A DNA stretch of 64,000 bases from Salminus brasiliensis (Eukaryota; Chordata; Actinopteri; Characiformes; Bryconidae). The DNA is taken from positions 34,826,925 through 34,890,924 of the forward strand of contig NC_132879.1 of assembly GCF_030463535.1 (NCBI RefSeq), read 5' to 3'. This document shows positions 39,150 through 59,960 of the stretch, one piece after another; positions within the stretch are counted from its first letter, which is position 1; each line of letters begins with the position of its first letter. The notes under the pieces were generated by a model. That model searched no databases. It was not told where the DNA came from and was given only the letters and a program-made list of their open reading frames with translations. The position numbers and the translations under genes were made by a program.

Positions 39150-39485
39150 TGGTGAATTTTCCCTGTTTTTCTCTCACTTCGGTACTATCAATTAACCCAC
39201 CTGTTCAGAAGTCTCCCTAGCACTAGCCATGCTCCCGGCACTAGGAGGGTAAGGGCTTGTTACACGTCTCTTTTAAAACTGCCACCAATGCGACACTTCC
39301 AGGCAGCCAACACGCTTGAAGAAAAATCAGGTCCCAAGCTCCACCGCACCAGCCAATAAACACTAGGAGAGGCAACGAATGATGGGAGAGAACATGGCCA
39401 GTTTTGCTCTCTCTGACTCTCTGGCTGCTGATGGCAAAGGGGCATGGCTCAGGATTTGAACTCCTGACCCCTGGGCCACTGGAAG
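39150..39485 (-). repeat. tRNA-derived SINE, minus-strand copy
   Basis: In minus sense a B-box-like aggagttcaaatcctgag is near the head. It is followed by gccatcagcagcc, agagagagcaaaactggcc, ctagtgccgggagcatggct and gtgggttaattgatagtacc, the same order as in the other family copies. Confidence 0.7.
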
Positions 39486-39639
39486 CAGTTTTTAAATATG
39501 TATTTTTCACTTGATGAATGAATGTTCCAGCATTCCAATAATAATTCACTGTATCACGACACAGATTTATGGTTGTTATGAGCTAGTTTGGAGGTGATAC
39601 TGAATTGCACAAAATTCTGTCTTCATTCTTAAAACCGCA

Positions 39640-40010
39640 GAAACACCTGTACACCTCCTCGTTGAGGTGGTGGTGTAATAGTGTGGGGACTGTTATTTTA
39701 GCACACTTTGGGTCCAATAATCCCAACCAGTGCCGTAGATTATTTGAGTATTATTACTGACCAGGTGTGTTCCTTCATGACCACAGTTTACCCACCTTCC
39801 AACAGTTACTTCCAGCATGATTATGCACCAGATCACAACACAAAAGTCATCTAACACAGGTTTCATGAACAAGACAATGAGTCCTGTGTTTTTTAGAGGC
39901 CTTTTCAGTCATTGGCTCAGAATCCACTTTCCAGAACAATCTTTGGGATGATGTAGAAGAGGAGATTTACAGCATCTCAAATGAATGTTTCCAATATCCT
40001 GTAAAATACA
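39640..40010 (+). mobile_element. Dead Tc1/mariner transposase 3' half
   Basis: One broken frame reads SYFQHDYAPDHNTKVI (second catalytic Asp block), then RFHEQDNESCVF, then RPFQSLAQNP and MM*KRRFTASQ, matching the last third of a Tc1 transposase with stops. It occupies the short gap between med21 and pmpcb, the point where two human-separate gene blocks meet. Confidence 0.75.
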
Positions 40011-40339
40011 TACATAAAAGACTTGAGGCTGCTTTGAGAGTAAAAGGGAGGCTCTTAATGACTGTTCCTAATGGAGTCCTCAGTGACTGTATAGGTGAGC
40101 TTTTCCTGCCTCCATACTTCTCACAGCAGGCATGCTGATCTAGACTGATCTCGTGCCTTTTACACAGCACTGATCAGCACTGATCAGGGGTTAATCTTAG
40201 ATGAGTGTGTTTACTCTGCGAGAAATATAATAACTATGCTCCCAGGTGCGTTTTTACCACACTTGAAGTGGATACTCGTGGTGTAATATCCACATTTCCA
40301 TGTAGTTTCATGTGCCTGTTCACCCAAAGCGCAGCTGCG

Positions 40340-40413
40340 GTCGTGACGTAACGTTCTCAGGTCATCCAATCAGAAAAGACGCGGCCAGTGACGTCCTCAC
40401 ATCTGTAAACAAC
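40340..40413 (+). promoter_or_regulatory. pmpcb: pmpcb proximal promoter
   Basis: It has a CRE-like TGACGTAA (40344-40351), a CCAAT box (40366-40370), a second CRE half/near-site TGACGTC (40389-40395) and a YY1-type AACATGGCGGC spanning the start codon. No TATA box is seen. CRE plus CCAAT plus YY1 is a usual combination for nuclear genes of mitochondrial proteins. The transcription start is inferred. Confidence 0.6.
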
Positions 40414-48845
<8,432 letters not shown>

Positions 48846-48917
48846 GGAAAAACGAACTTCACACTGCCTGTACATTCACATCCAAGTATTTATGTAGTCT
48901 GTGCATTTTCCTTTAAT

Positions 48918-48933
48918 TTTATTATAAAATAAA
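48918..48933. terminator. Overlapping bidirectional poly(A) signals of pmpcb and dnajc2
   Basis: AATAAA on the plus strand at 48928-48933 (pmpcb, 83 bp after its stop) and AATAAA on the minus strand at 48918-48923 (plus-strand TTTATT; dnajc2, 82 bp after its stop) lie 4 bp apart. Only 159 bp separate the two stop codons, so the two mRNAs should overlap or abut at their 3' ends. Confidence 0.75.
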
Positions 48934-49004
48934 GACCAACACAATAACGTTAAAAGAACATGGAGCTGTGTGCACGTGGTTTGTTTCTTGCAGTTTTGTG
49001 TTTG

Positions 49005-50893
49005 TCATTTTTTACTCCTAGTAGCAACTTGCTCCTGGGCAGCTTTCTTAGCTTTAATCATCTCCACAAGTTCCTGTGTAGGGCAGAGAGAGACAAATGT
49101 TTACATCAGATCACAGAAATGAACATTTTAAGGTTCATTGAGGCAGTTGAAAGGATTAGGATTAAAAAGAAGACCAAGTCTCACCAATACATGCCAAAAT
49201 CTGCATTTATCTGCCTATCAAAGACCCATATACATGATTTAGTAGAACTGCACAGACAGCTAAACCTGGAGCTAAATATCGTTCGGATAATGTCCTGCTT
49301 TGTTTTGCTACTCTGCTTTCAAACTGTCACAGATCACAGTACCCAAGTTGCATATCCAGGTACAAGACCTATTCTACAACTCAAACACCTCGTGTTAAAG
49401 CAGGGGTAGGCAGTTATCATGAGAGCTGAATAATGTGTGCATGAGCAGGAATCTAGAACTGCCCATCCCTGTTTTAAAGGCTGAAGTAGAATGTTGTGCT
49501 TACCTTGTATCTTTTCATACAGTCTTTCTTGGTACGTCCAGGCACAGTGGCTGCAATCTTGTCCCACCTCTCAGGAGTGCTGACTGGGTAGGTCTTCAGG
49601 GCCTGTTCTAAGAGCTTTTGCTCCTCTGTCGTCCAGGGAGAAGAGTCACCGGACGAGACTATCAAGAGGAAACACGAAAAGGGAAATTCTTGTGATTGAA
49701 TAATTCTGGGCTAAATAATACATCTGTTTAGGATGTTTGGCTCTACAATTTTTTGAATGCATGCAACTGTTGTGTAGGCTATAGTTTCAGATACTGCTTG
49801 TGCCCGCCCTCGCGGTCATCACTGTAACTGGTTAAGTTTCCTAGGTTGGAACCCCAACTCTTCATTAACTGATAATTTTTAATTTTTTTTTTTTTTTTTA
49901 ATAAATGGCAAACTTCTGAACCTTCAGCAGGTAAGGTAAGAAAAGCACCTTTTCTGCTGGTATGCTAGGCTTTATAACTCGATCACATTATAACAAGCAG
50001 CAATGTTTACCCCATGTCTTTATAGTCTTTACAAGCACAACTCCAACAATTAGGCTACTTGGTATTAGCAGATACTCAAGGTTGCAGTATCTGACAACAA
50101 AAAGTAGCATCGTTATTTGAATATGCACCCGGTCCTCATAACGGCTGCTGAGGTGAACTGAAAAATGCAGCCTTTATAAATGTTGGTTTGTCAGTTGTCA
50201 TGGTGTCTTAAAAATCATTCAGTAAAGTGCTACCAAATCGGTTTAAACAGCTAAGGCAGCTACGGTTTGAGCGCTGATAAACACGGACATCACATCAAGG
50301 GGGCAAGTATTACTCCCAAAATGCTGACAATTTTTTTTTAAGAACTGAAAACATGCTTATTTGTATCAAAGCCTGAGTTGAAAAGCTAGGTGTCCCCAAT
50401 TCTGACTGGCACGATAAACGTGGACCAATTAGCAGGTTACTGACGCCCAGCAAGAAAAGGCCTCCTGTTAGCGATGATGTAACGCTTCCTACAGGCTCAC
50501 TGCATGTGCTAGAAGATACATCAAACTCACCATCAAACCGCTCTGAAGGCACAGCATTGTCTACAGCTGCAGGAACTGCTGAATACTCTTTCTTGAACTT
50601 CTCAAAGGCCTTCTTGTTGACTTCGTCCTTTTGGTGAGGGTCTGAAAAAAGGGGAGTACGTCATAAGATTTATTTGTTCTTAAAACTGTAAAGCATCAAA
50701 ACACCCCAGAAAACGGAACTCACCTAGTTTCTGTAGAGTCTTAGCTTTGTTGATGACGTCTTTGGCGGTTCTTTTAATTCCACTGCCTGAGTGCAAGTTC
50801 ATGTAGTTGGCAATCACTTCCCATCTGCAGGACACAGAGCACAGCACACAGTAAGAAGCCATGGCTATGACTGCTAGACTACGGTGGGTGTTT

Positions 50894-50959
<66 letters not shown>

Positions 50960-53900
50960 ATATGGCTGACCTGGCATTGGTTCCAGCAGGAAACAGGTTG
51001 ACTGCTTTGATAAGCAGCTGCAGGTCCTCCTCATTCCAGCCTTTGCTCCCACCAGTGCCGGTGCTGGTCTGGTCTAAGCTGCGGGTTGCCTGATGGGCCT
51101 TCAACTCAGCCTCTCTCTCACGCTGCAGCTGAGCGTTTACTTCCTGCACCTACAGTCAAAACACCATGCAAGAATTAGTTTTCAGTATTTTCATCATATT
51201 TTACAAAGCTACAAAGAAACCTCTATACTTCTCTGCATAACTCGTGCCATATTTGTGTAAAATCCTCTAATACTACTCAATCCACAAGGTTGGGTCTAGT
51301 TTGGGCATTAGGCTGCGTTCACGCCGGCATTTTTGTCAACTTTAAAAACACACTGCCTGCTGCTGATTTCAATGAGATCAAGGTGTTGGCAGACACCAGA
51401 GAACACCAGTGCATGGCAACACATCAAATTTATGGTATCTGTTAAAGAAGAAGGGGAAGGTGTTGGGCGGGACTGCAGTCAGTCATAGGGATTTTAAACT
51501 ATACATAGATGTCAGATCACATACAGAACTACACAGTCCAGTTACAAACATACAACAGAACAGCAACGGCTTTGAGTAAACACACACACGCAAGCAAATC
51601 ACTTTCTTTGTAGCACTTTGTTTTAAGGCTGTGAATATTCGCCGTTAATGGCACCTAGAGCGCCCTCTGCTGCCCTTTATCAGAACACTGTGGTAAAAAA
51701 AAGAAAAGAAAAAAAGAACTGGACTGAACTGGAATTTCTCTGAACTCCAAAAAAGTCCTACCCAGAATGCTTGATCCCCTTTTTCAATGCTTACCTGCTT
51801 TTCGATGGCAGCTCTGCTCTCCTCCTTGTTGGTTGATGCTAAAGTCTCATTTAAATTCTGTAAGCTAAGAAAGACAAAAAGAAAGCAATCGATCAGTTTA
51901 AACATGAACGAAATGTAAATCACCTGCTTTATTCTCAGGTCACTGCACACACTATGCGGTCCAATGAGATGAAAGTCTCAGTACCTGATGAGCTCTAATC
52001 GATCGCACAACTTCTCAACGTCCTCCATCATCCTCACGTTCTCCGCCTCTGTATCCACAAAGTAATTACAGTTCTGACCAAAGGAAGAAAAAAAAACGCT
52101 TAATGAACAAATCATGAGGAACCATCAGTTATCAGGCTTTAGTGGCTGACAGGAGAGTCTTTCCAACCTTGCATGTTGTCCTGAGTTTCTGTCTCTCCTT
52201 CTTGATTGCTTTCTTCTGAGCCTCCTTCTCCTTCTTGGCCAGCTGGGCCGCCTGCTTGGCCTCCTCTTCCTCCTTTTCTCGAGCGAGCCGAGCTGCATCA
52301 AGCTCAGCCTGTCGAGCCTGTGTGACAGCAAAACAATGACGAGACCATCAGAAGGATTTTATAAAATACCCTCATTTCAACAGGACAATTTCAGAACATG
52401 GCAGGGATTTAAGACGAAGGTTACAGTTACAGCTACCTCCTAATTTGACATCTTACGAGTATAGAACATTTTTGGGAGACGGGGGTCTCCCAAATATATA
52501 AAAATATATATATAAAAATAAAATTATTTTTCCTGAAAACCAGGCAGAAATAATTAAGTATCAAATTAAAATTAAAAACTAGGCTTCCTTTTTTGATATC
52601 ATTTTCTTGGTGTAAAACTGAATCTTAATTAGGCCTGTTATTATATATTTTTTTGGAACATATATTGTCCCAAAAATAATGGTGATTAATGATAGTCATT
52701 TTAAGACCATTTGACGCCACTGCTATAATGATAATAGCATAATAATGCAATTATATCTTTTAAAAAGCAACAAAATATTAATAAATAATAGTTCAGAAAT
52801 CGCAAACATTTTTTTTTTCTAAATGTAGCGTATTTTTTTAAATAATGCGCATGTCTAAAAACGCCAAGTCTTCGCCCCGTTGCAGTCTACTTTTACTGTA
52901 TAGAGGTGCCATCATTGCGACACTGGTTACTGTGCAATTTGCTAAGATATTGGCGCAGCTCATTTTTATACGAAGACCAGCAAATAATGATTAGCATGAT
53001 AAGCTAATGATAATTATGACAGTCCTAATGTTCTTTAATCTTTAAGAGCCTAATGATGAACCTAAACTTTTTTTTTGACACTTCCGAAACCCCTTTCAGG
53101 CTGGGAGACAGCCATGCGTCACCACAGTTTCCACTGACCCGCTCCTTTTCCTCTTGCTCTTTCTTCTTGGCCTCGGCCCTGGCCTTCTTCTCCGATTCCT
53201 TCCTGGCTTTCTCCTCCTCTTTAAATTTCTTTATTCTCGGATCACAGCTGTATGCCGTATCTGCAACACATCAGCACAGAATTGAACAGCTGTAACAAAA
53301 TCCCCCAAAACAGGGTTCAGCTCTCTTTACCCATTAGAACAGACTGTTGCACTGTTCGTACCCACGAGTGTTCGTATCCTATTCATTTCCTCCTTTTTCC
53401 TCTGGGCTCGAGAAGCTCGGTTCTGCTTCTCAATCCATCTTCGTTCATCTCGACTGGGTCAGAAAGAACAAAAAAAGTAGTTAAGAAATAAGTTAACCCA
53501 TTGTAAAAAGGAGGACAACAAGTCAAAGTCAGAGATTTGAACTTTACCATTCAGCCTTTTCCTTCTCCTCTTCATCCAAATATGAAAATTCTCTCCACGA
53601 GTCAAAGTTGTACCTTGTGAACAAATGAACCAATTAATTATTAAATACTATTAAGTAAAATATATCCTAATACAGAACCGTAGAATGCACAGACTTCCAC
53701 TGAGGAAGGTCCGAGAGATTGCACCTTTGTTACTTGATAATACACGGGCAGTCAAAAAGCATCTTTTAGATATGCAGAGGTTACACACTGATGTTCAGTA
53801 AGTCTTGCAGATGTGTTTGAAGGAGCTGGTCACTTCATATTTTGGTGGATTTGTTCGTTATGGAAGACATTCCACCTATTATGGTGGAGGAAGGGGTAAG

Positions 53901-56900
53901 GTTTATGTTATAACTTGTTGATCCGTTGGAACTAGTTTGCTTGGTGCGACCAATTCAGTTTTAGTAGCTCATAACTCAAATGCAGTTTACCTTTAGGTAA
54001 AATTAGGCTAGGCTACTAAAAAAAATACAGCTAGCTACAGATTTAGACCAGAGGAGGGCCTACAAAATACTGATGGACACCCCCCCCTATTTGATATTCT
54101 GGTATGTACTAGTTGTAATTACACCAACAACACAAAACCGACCAATTCTTTTTGACTGCCAGTGTATGCTTCCATTCCTCCATGTACTCTCTCAGCTTTT
54201 GCATATTTAACATCGTGCCCATATTCAGCAGGACATTCAGCATATAGTAAGCAGTAAATATACTTGAAGAAAAATTCTCTACCACATCTCACAGTAACAT
54301 CCCTAAATCACTACTGGCTTCACTAGATACACACTGATGACAAAATCCCACCAAGCTGTTCTTCAAGGAATTATACTGAGCAATGTTCCTATAGGAGTGG
54401 CATTAGCAGGCCAGCGCCACATGATGCATTTAAGAACTCACCAAAAAGAATAGAAATTATCTACGTCCTCAAACGATGACCCCTTGGTTCCGAAGCTGGG
54501 GATGTGTTTTTTAGTAGACCACCTGTAAGATGCATAGCACAGTTAGCGTCGCTGATCTTCTGTGCTCTGTGTGTGCACAAAGCAAACGGGGGCGGCGCCT
54601 ACCTGGCATTCCTGTCAAACACAGGAGCAAAGACTTCAAAGAAGTTCTCCTTGCCTTCTGCCTTAGACGGCACCGTGTTATCAAAGGTGGGGTCCACGCT
54701 GTCAAATGCTCTCCGCTTCACAGGGTCGGACAGAATCTCTATTGCTGGAATATACACACACAAGCATGCATTCAGAAGCTAATGTTTGAAGTAATGTGGT
54801 GATTAATATAACAGAGAAAAGTATTAGATCACTGTGTTAGATGATAAAATCACACAGTGTCACACTTGGACCAGCAGATGGAATCCTAACCTTTTGTTAT
54901 GCAGGTGAAATAGTCATTGTCTCCTTTCACAATCTGCTCGCCTGCTGCTTTCCTTTTGTCTGGATGATGTTTCAGCACCATGGCTTTATCTGCAGAAAAG
55001 CAATTCATCTTAAAAACTGATAGAATTGGACATCGACTCTACTGATAAAACAAAAATGAACCTGCAAACCTACAAACAAAAAAGCCATCGCTAGATCATT
55101 AGAAATGGTGAGCATTTTCAATGTGAACAGCATGAGGAAACACTTACGAGCAGCTTTGATCTGTTTCTGGGTTGCCTTGTACCTCACATGAGCTAAACCC
55201 AGCACAGCATAGTGATCTTGATTCTGAGGGAGTAAAAGAGTGAAACATCGTTCAGAAGTCCAGAATTTTTTTAAGGTTTCGTAACAGTTACAGAAATGCT
55301 GTTGTGATCTACTATGATTGGCCAAGACGGATTGGTAACGGCACAATGCAGATGCTGCTATTTGCCTACAGCAGCCTTCAGTGAGATCAGTATCACAAAG
55401 GCAGACATCATGATAACCTGCCCTTTATAACGGGAACATTTTCTAACAATATCTGACAGGCATGTCAATCAGCACCTTCCAGTCTTTGGGGTCCAGTGTT
55501 TTCAGCATGGGATATTCCTCCAGCTGCAACTCCTCATCTTCCTCCTCCTCTGATAACTCCTCTTCCTCCTCAAGCTCCTGGAAGGAGGCAGACACATTTC
55601 GGATCCTTCGCTTCAGAAACGCCTCGAACCAACGGCCCACCGGTTCCACCTGAACCTGTATCGACGCTGACAGAGAGAGAGGAGACACAAGGCTTAAAAG
55701 GACTCTTTCTACTGACGTGGAGTTTCACGTTGCTTGGTGCAGGCTGCGGGTTTTCATCCCAGCAACACTGGACAACCTGATTAAACAACACACCTGTCTT
55801 TGCAGATAAGACGGGACACCCCTGGTTTAGTTGTTTTAATTGAACGTGGACAGCTGGAGGAAGACGAGGCGTAAACACAGTACCACGAACACAATTACTC
55901 CTAAACATTAAAATACCTCCTGATCACAAATCACACACTGACAACCGAGATTAGACTGGGGATTATGTATTTACTGGACTCTGGAAGAGCTGGAATTGTC
56001 AACAATGCACCGTTTTAACATTTTAACTCATCTGAAGCACAACACAGACAATATATCCAACAACGACACCAGCGCATCCTTCCTCACAACATGTCCAGTG
56101 CCCAAACTCTGCTTCTTTACTGCGAGGCTGGTGTATCAAACAAGTACTGGATAGTAGCTGCATGTCCTGCTAAATCCTCTGAGGTGATATCTGACTTATG
56201 ACTTATCAGCCTTGTAGCTCCAGTAGGAAACTAGGGAATGAACATCTGGACACCAAACATGTCTTGAATGATGGACTACATTTGAGCTAAAGGTTGTTTT
56301 GTTTTTTTGTGGTGAACCATTCCTTTAACAGTGAAGTGAGAGAGCACAAAGAGAGGCTGGACAGCTGTGTATACCAGCCTACCAACACCCTACTCCAGCT
56401 TATGTAGCTAGCACTAGTGCTATAGCTAAACCCCCCCCACACACACACACACATTAGCTAGCTACCTGTATTTAGGCCGTTGATTCTGAGGTATCTAGCT
56501 AGCTAGTCTCATGTCTGATGTGACCTTAATGCCGCTGGCGTCTCTTGATTCACATACTAATTTGGGCGACCACGAGGGGAGGGTTAATCTTGGCCACGGC
56601 AGCGCTGGAGTTAGCCATATATTTAGAGATATGGCTATCTGTGTACACGCCGTCATTTTTTTATTTATTTTTTTAAAGGAGCTAAACAGAGCAGTGTTGG
56701 GCTCGTTTGGAAGTGAGAAGGCGGTTAGCTAGTGTCTCTCTCTGTGTACCGCTGCTGACGCCGGGATCACTACCACCGCTCACTAGCCGTTTAGCTAGCT
56801 AACAGGCTAATGTGGGTGAGAGACAGGCCAGCTAAAGTGTGTGTGTGTAAGAGAGAGAGACACCGGCTAACAGTTTCCTCCTGGTTTCTCTCACCGGTGA

Positions 56901-56949
56901 TGGCGGTGAACACCGCCGTGTTCTGGGACTCCAACGCCTCCTTCAGCAT
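49005..56949 (-). CDS. dnajc2: DNAJC2 (MPP11/zuotin-related, ribosome-associated J protein)
   Basis: Seventeen coding exons in transcript order: 56895-56949, 55476-55666, 55148-55223, 54891-54989, 54603-54744, 54442-54522, 53548-53613, 53362-53453, 53139-53260, 52168-52317, 51985-52073, 51795-51864, 50971-51149, 50724-50824, 50531-50641, 49504-49658 and 49005-49073 (TGA). Total 615 aa against 621 in human (from memory); all phases match. The order is a short N-terminus, then an acidic run in exon 2, a J domain starting [10 protein letters not shown] with the HPD triad in LKHHPDKRK (exon 4), the zuotin homology region (exons 5-9, with the [13 protein letters not shown] block), a long Lys/Glu-rich ribosome-binding coil (exons 9-12), and two SANT/Myb domains (exons 13-14 and 16, ending [18 protein letters not shown]). 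With HSPA14 it forms the ribosome-associated complex assisting nascent chains; the SANT domains underlie its chromatin role. Confidence 0.97.
50893..50957 (-). repeat. (CA)n just after the dnajc2 exon 13 donor
   Basis: In transcript sense about 32 CA units begin 13 nt after the donor and fill nearly half of the 146-bp intron 13. The 3' end of that intron is UG-rich (tgtgtgctgtgctctgtgtc before the AG). Confidence 0.9.
53743..54164. mobile_element. Tc1/mariner-type MITE in dnajc2 intron 6
   Basis: 422 bp, flanked by TA on both sides (53741-53742 and 54165-54166). The inverted ends are cacgggcagtcaaaaag (left) and cactggcagtcaaaaag (right, reverse complement), differing at one base. There is no coding capacity. 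Confidence 0.85.
56400..56815. repeat. GCTAGC patches, dnajc2 intron 1
   Basis: Patches at 56404-56425, 56453-56465, 56492-56507 and 56722-56812 (tagctagcactagtgc, ttagctagctacctg, atctagctagctagtc, tttagctagctaacagg). The nearest is about 85 bp downstream of the exon 1 donor. Confidence 0.75.
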
Positions 56950-57150
56950 GGTGCTCGCTCGCTCTCTCACACTCTCTCACTCCGCCGCATATGAGCCGCT
57001 CTGTTCCCGCAGGTCCGAGCCGCTGTTTCTCCACATGGGCCTCCTTTCCGCTCGCTCACACACACACACACACACACACGCGCAGCGCTGCGCCTTGACG
57101 GTCCGGAGTGTAGCACAGCTCGCACGTTTAGTTCCGCTGAAAACAGAGGA
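56950..57150 (-). promoter_or_regulatory. dnajc2: dnajc2 promoter and 5' UTR
   Basis: CpG-rich sequence upstream of the minus-strand ATG, with a (CA)11 run at 57058-57079 and a GC-rich cgcgcagcgctgcgcc palindrome at 57080-57095. No TATA box is seen. Placement is inferred from base composition and the start codon. Confidence 0.5.
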
Positions 57151-57524
57151 GTTGGACAGGCGTCCACTGTGGCTTTACTGGCAGTTGTGAACATCGTCTA
57201 GCATTGCTTTAAGATAACCTTCAAAAAAGAAAGGACGCCAGGAAGTTATTGAAAGCTCACTTTGGTTGTAACGTGAGTTCTGTGACACCTTGCAGGAAAA
57301 GGCCTCGGCTAGTGCCTGCCTAGCAGACGAGGTGTGTGATGATATACAAATGAAACTGAAGGGCCAATATTATACAGCTTTCTGGAGTTTTATCTCCCAG
57401 CACACACACACACACACACACATTTACACACACGTGTGCAAAGATCATAATGGATTTTTACATAAACATTTTCCAAACCACCTCAAACACCCCATAGACA
57501 GGAGTGCCATATTAAGTTAGGGCA

Positions 57525-57672
57525 GTTCTAAAGGCCTGTGACTGACAGGGGCCTTAATCATGTGTCAATGGAGTATTATGGCAGTATTGTTGGAGCTGTG
57601 GGGCCCAGTGTAATATTTTTCCACGGGATCCAAAATCCCTGGCAAGTGCCCCTGCCCATAGAATCAAACAGG
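57525..57672. repeat. Dispersed repeat, copy A
   Basis: Shares ttctaaaggcctgtg, gagctgtggggcccagtgta and ccaaaatccctggc-type words, in the same order, with 59.84-59.96 kb (same orientation, roughly 75% similar by eye). Confidence 0.6.
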
Positions 57673-59835
57673 CTGAGATTGCAACATGTAGGGTGACCCT
57701 ATTGTGGCTTTCTAAATAACGGTAACAGAAAAGTGGTTTAGTGAAGACTGTAAAAAAGCAAATGCCTGAAAACATTAAATCTAAATGTATATTATCATAT
57801 ATATTTCAGCCAATTTAGACATTCAGGAGGACAAACATTCACCATATTATCTGTAAATGATATCTAATATCTATATCTAGTCTATGCTGAAACACTAGAT
57901 GATGGCGTATACCGTATTTTACAAAGGTCTGGGCACAGTTTGTCACATTTACGATAAATTCTAATGCACTTATACGCTGTCTTTTATAACATGATAAGAT
58001 TATTATTAATGATAATGATATACAACGTGCAAATGCACCTTACAGAGTCAGAAGTTCATTCTGACTGATGTACCTTTGCTGAATCTGGCCAAAGAGCTCT
58101 ATTTCGACTTGGTCAGTTCACAGCATTTGTTCTCCCCTTGCTTGTCTATATATTCTGTATCATACTTTAAACCGTGTTTTATAATGAGGTTGCAGGTAAG
58201 GGAAGGTAAGGTTTCCTTCTAATGACTATGATGCACAATGGAGCAGTTCACCACCCTCATAACTCAGCTAAACGTACATGCAGGTTCTTGGCAGTCCTGG
58301 GGGGGTGTTTTGATAGGCCTGTCTTACAGACAGTTCTCTCCAAGAGTTTTCCTGGTCCTCCAGATCTTATCTTGACTGTTCACACTTCTTAATAACATTC
58401 ACACTGCGAAAACCCGAAAGCTGAGCTACCTTTTCATAGCCTTCCCCTGCCTTGTGGACATTGGTTACTTTCATTTTCAGATCTTTAAAGTGTTGGTACA
58501 AAGTTTAATGCATCAGAAAATAAAGCTCGGAAATTTGATTCTGTTGACTGCCCCTGATTACAGTTGCTGAAATGCTGCAAGCCTGATTTCTGATCTCAGT
58601 AATAATATCAAAATAAGAAAAACACTGCATGTGTACAATGAGACAGTGTATTTTAATGGACTCCCTGATGGCACTTTGTATAAAGGCATATCAGCCATTA
58701 ATTTTTGAGATCCTGTTTTTTGCACAGTCTTAATGAGCATCATGTCTCTGGTGTCCTCTAGATTTCAGACAAGGCGATTCTTCTTGAGTAACAGCATGTC
58801 CAAACCTCCTGATGATTGTGAGGCCACCACCTGATACAGGGGTTTTAGTTGAAATGATACCCATGATAGCGAAAATGCTGTAACAACGCTGGTGTCTTCT
58901 CAACCTCAACCTTTTTCCTGTACATTCTTGAAGTCACTTTCGACCGCAGCTTAAATGAACCCACAGTAAGGTACGTCACTTTTAATGATGTAACTTAATA
59001 ATGAGAGTGTTCTATACACATACAGCATGTGTCCACAGTGACCTTTTAGTCAGGAGGTATCTTGTTCCAAGCAGTTGCTTATATTACTAGTAGTGCGCTA
59101 CAAGTATTACAGTGGATCATCTGGTGGCCAGCATGAATGGATGTTAGGCCTGCCTGAATAATACTCAGCCAACCATGTATTAGAACCAGTATATCATCTG
59201 CTTTGTAATATCCGCAGACTGCTAATCACGAACCTTACGCTCTGTTCATTATTCAAAGGCCAGATTTCTTTATATGGGCCTTATTGCTTCGATACAACTG
59301 AGGTGGATGGAGACCCCCTACATAGGATGTTGCTTAGGGCTCTCAAATATTCAGAAATTGTCCTTAATTTAATCCAGAATCACAGCACCAGTAACCACAG
59401 CATAGCAAAGCATGTGTGCACAATATCAACATCAAATCATGAATATTTAATTAATTAAATGAATCGTGCAATTGTAAATGATGACATGAATAAAAGGAAG
59501 GGGTCAAAGTTAAGATTTTTGTAGAATTAATCAGTTATCTAAAGTCTTTTAAAGTGCTCCATGCCTTGTGCTTTACTGTTGCTACACTCAATATGCAGTT
59601 GATCGCCGACTTTAAGATGAGATCAGGGACGTTTTATTTGCAGAAAGGAAATGGTTCCAATAATTGGCCTTTTGAAGCCTTGTGTGCTCTCCAAATCTAA
59701 AGCAAATGATCACAACGGTGACCCTTCAGCCATGAGGCGCAGAAGTAACTCAGGGGCTGCATCCAAATGTTCCATTCCTGTCTGCTTTCTTTAGTTTTGC
59801 CTGATCTGTAATTCATGGCCTCATTTGGGTTACGA

Positions 59836-59960
59836 TTCTAAGGGCCTGTGCCTGATAGGGTCCTAAAAATGTATGAATTCAGTATTTTGGCAGAGTTGTG
59901 GGGCTTGGTGTAATATCTTTTCATGACGGCTAAAATCCCTGACAGCACCCCTGGCCTCAG
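59836..59960. repeat. Dispersed repeat, copy B
   Basis: Direct relative of 57525-57672. Just before it, tgatctgtaattcatggcct matches 10.67-10.70 kb, where the word is tcagatctgtaattcatggc. Confidence 0.6.

Noticed and set aside
57290-57520. Frame MQEKASASACLADEV... as a first exon of a gene divergent from dnajc2
   Set aside because: Reads into a (CA)n tract and stops; no donor at a sensible point and no recognised protein.
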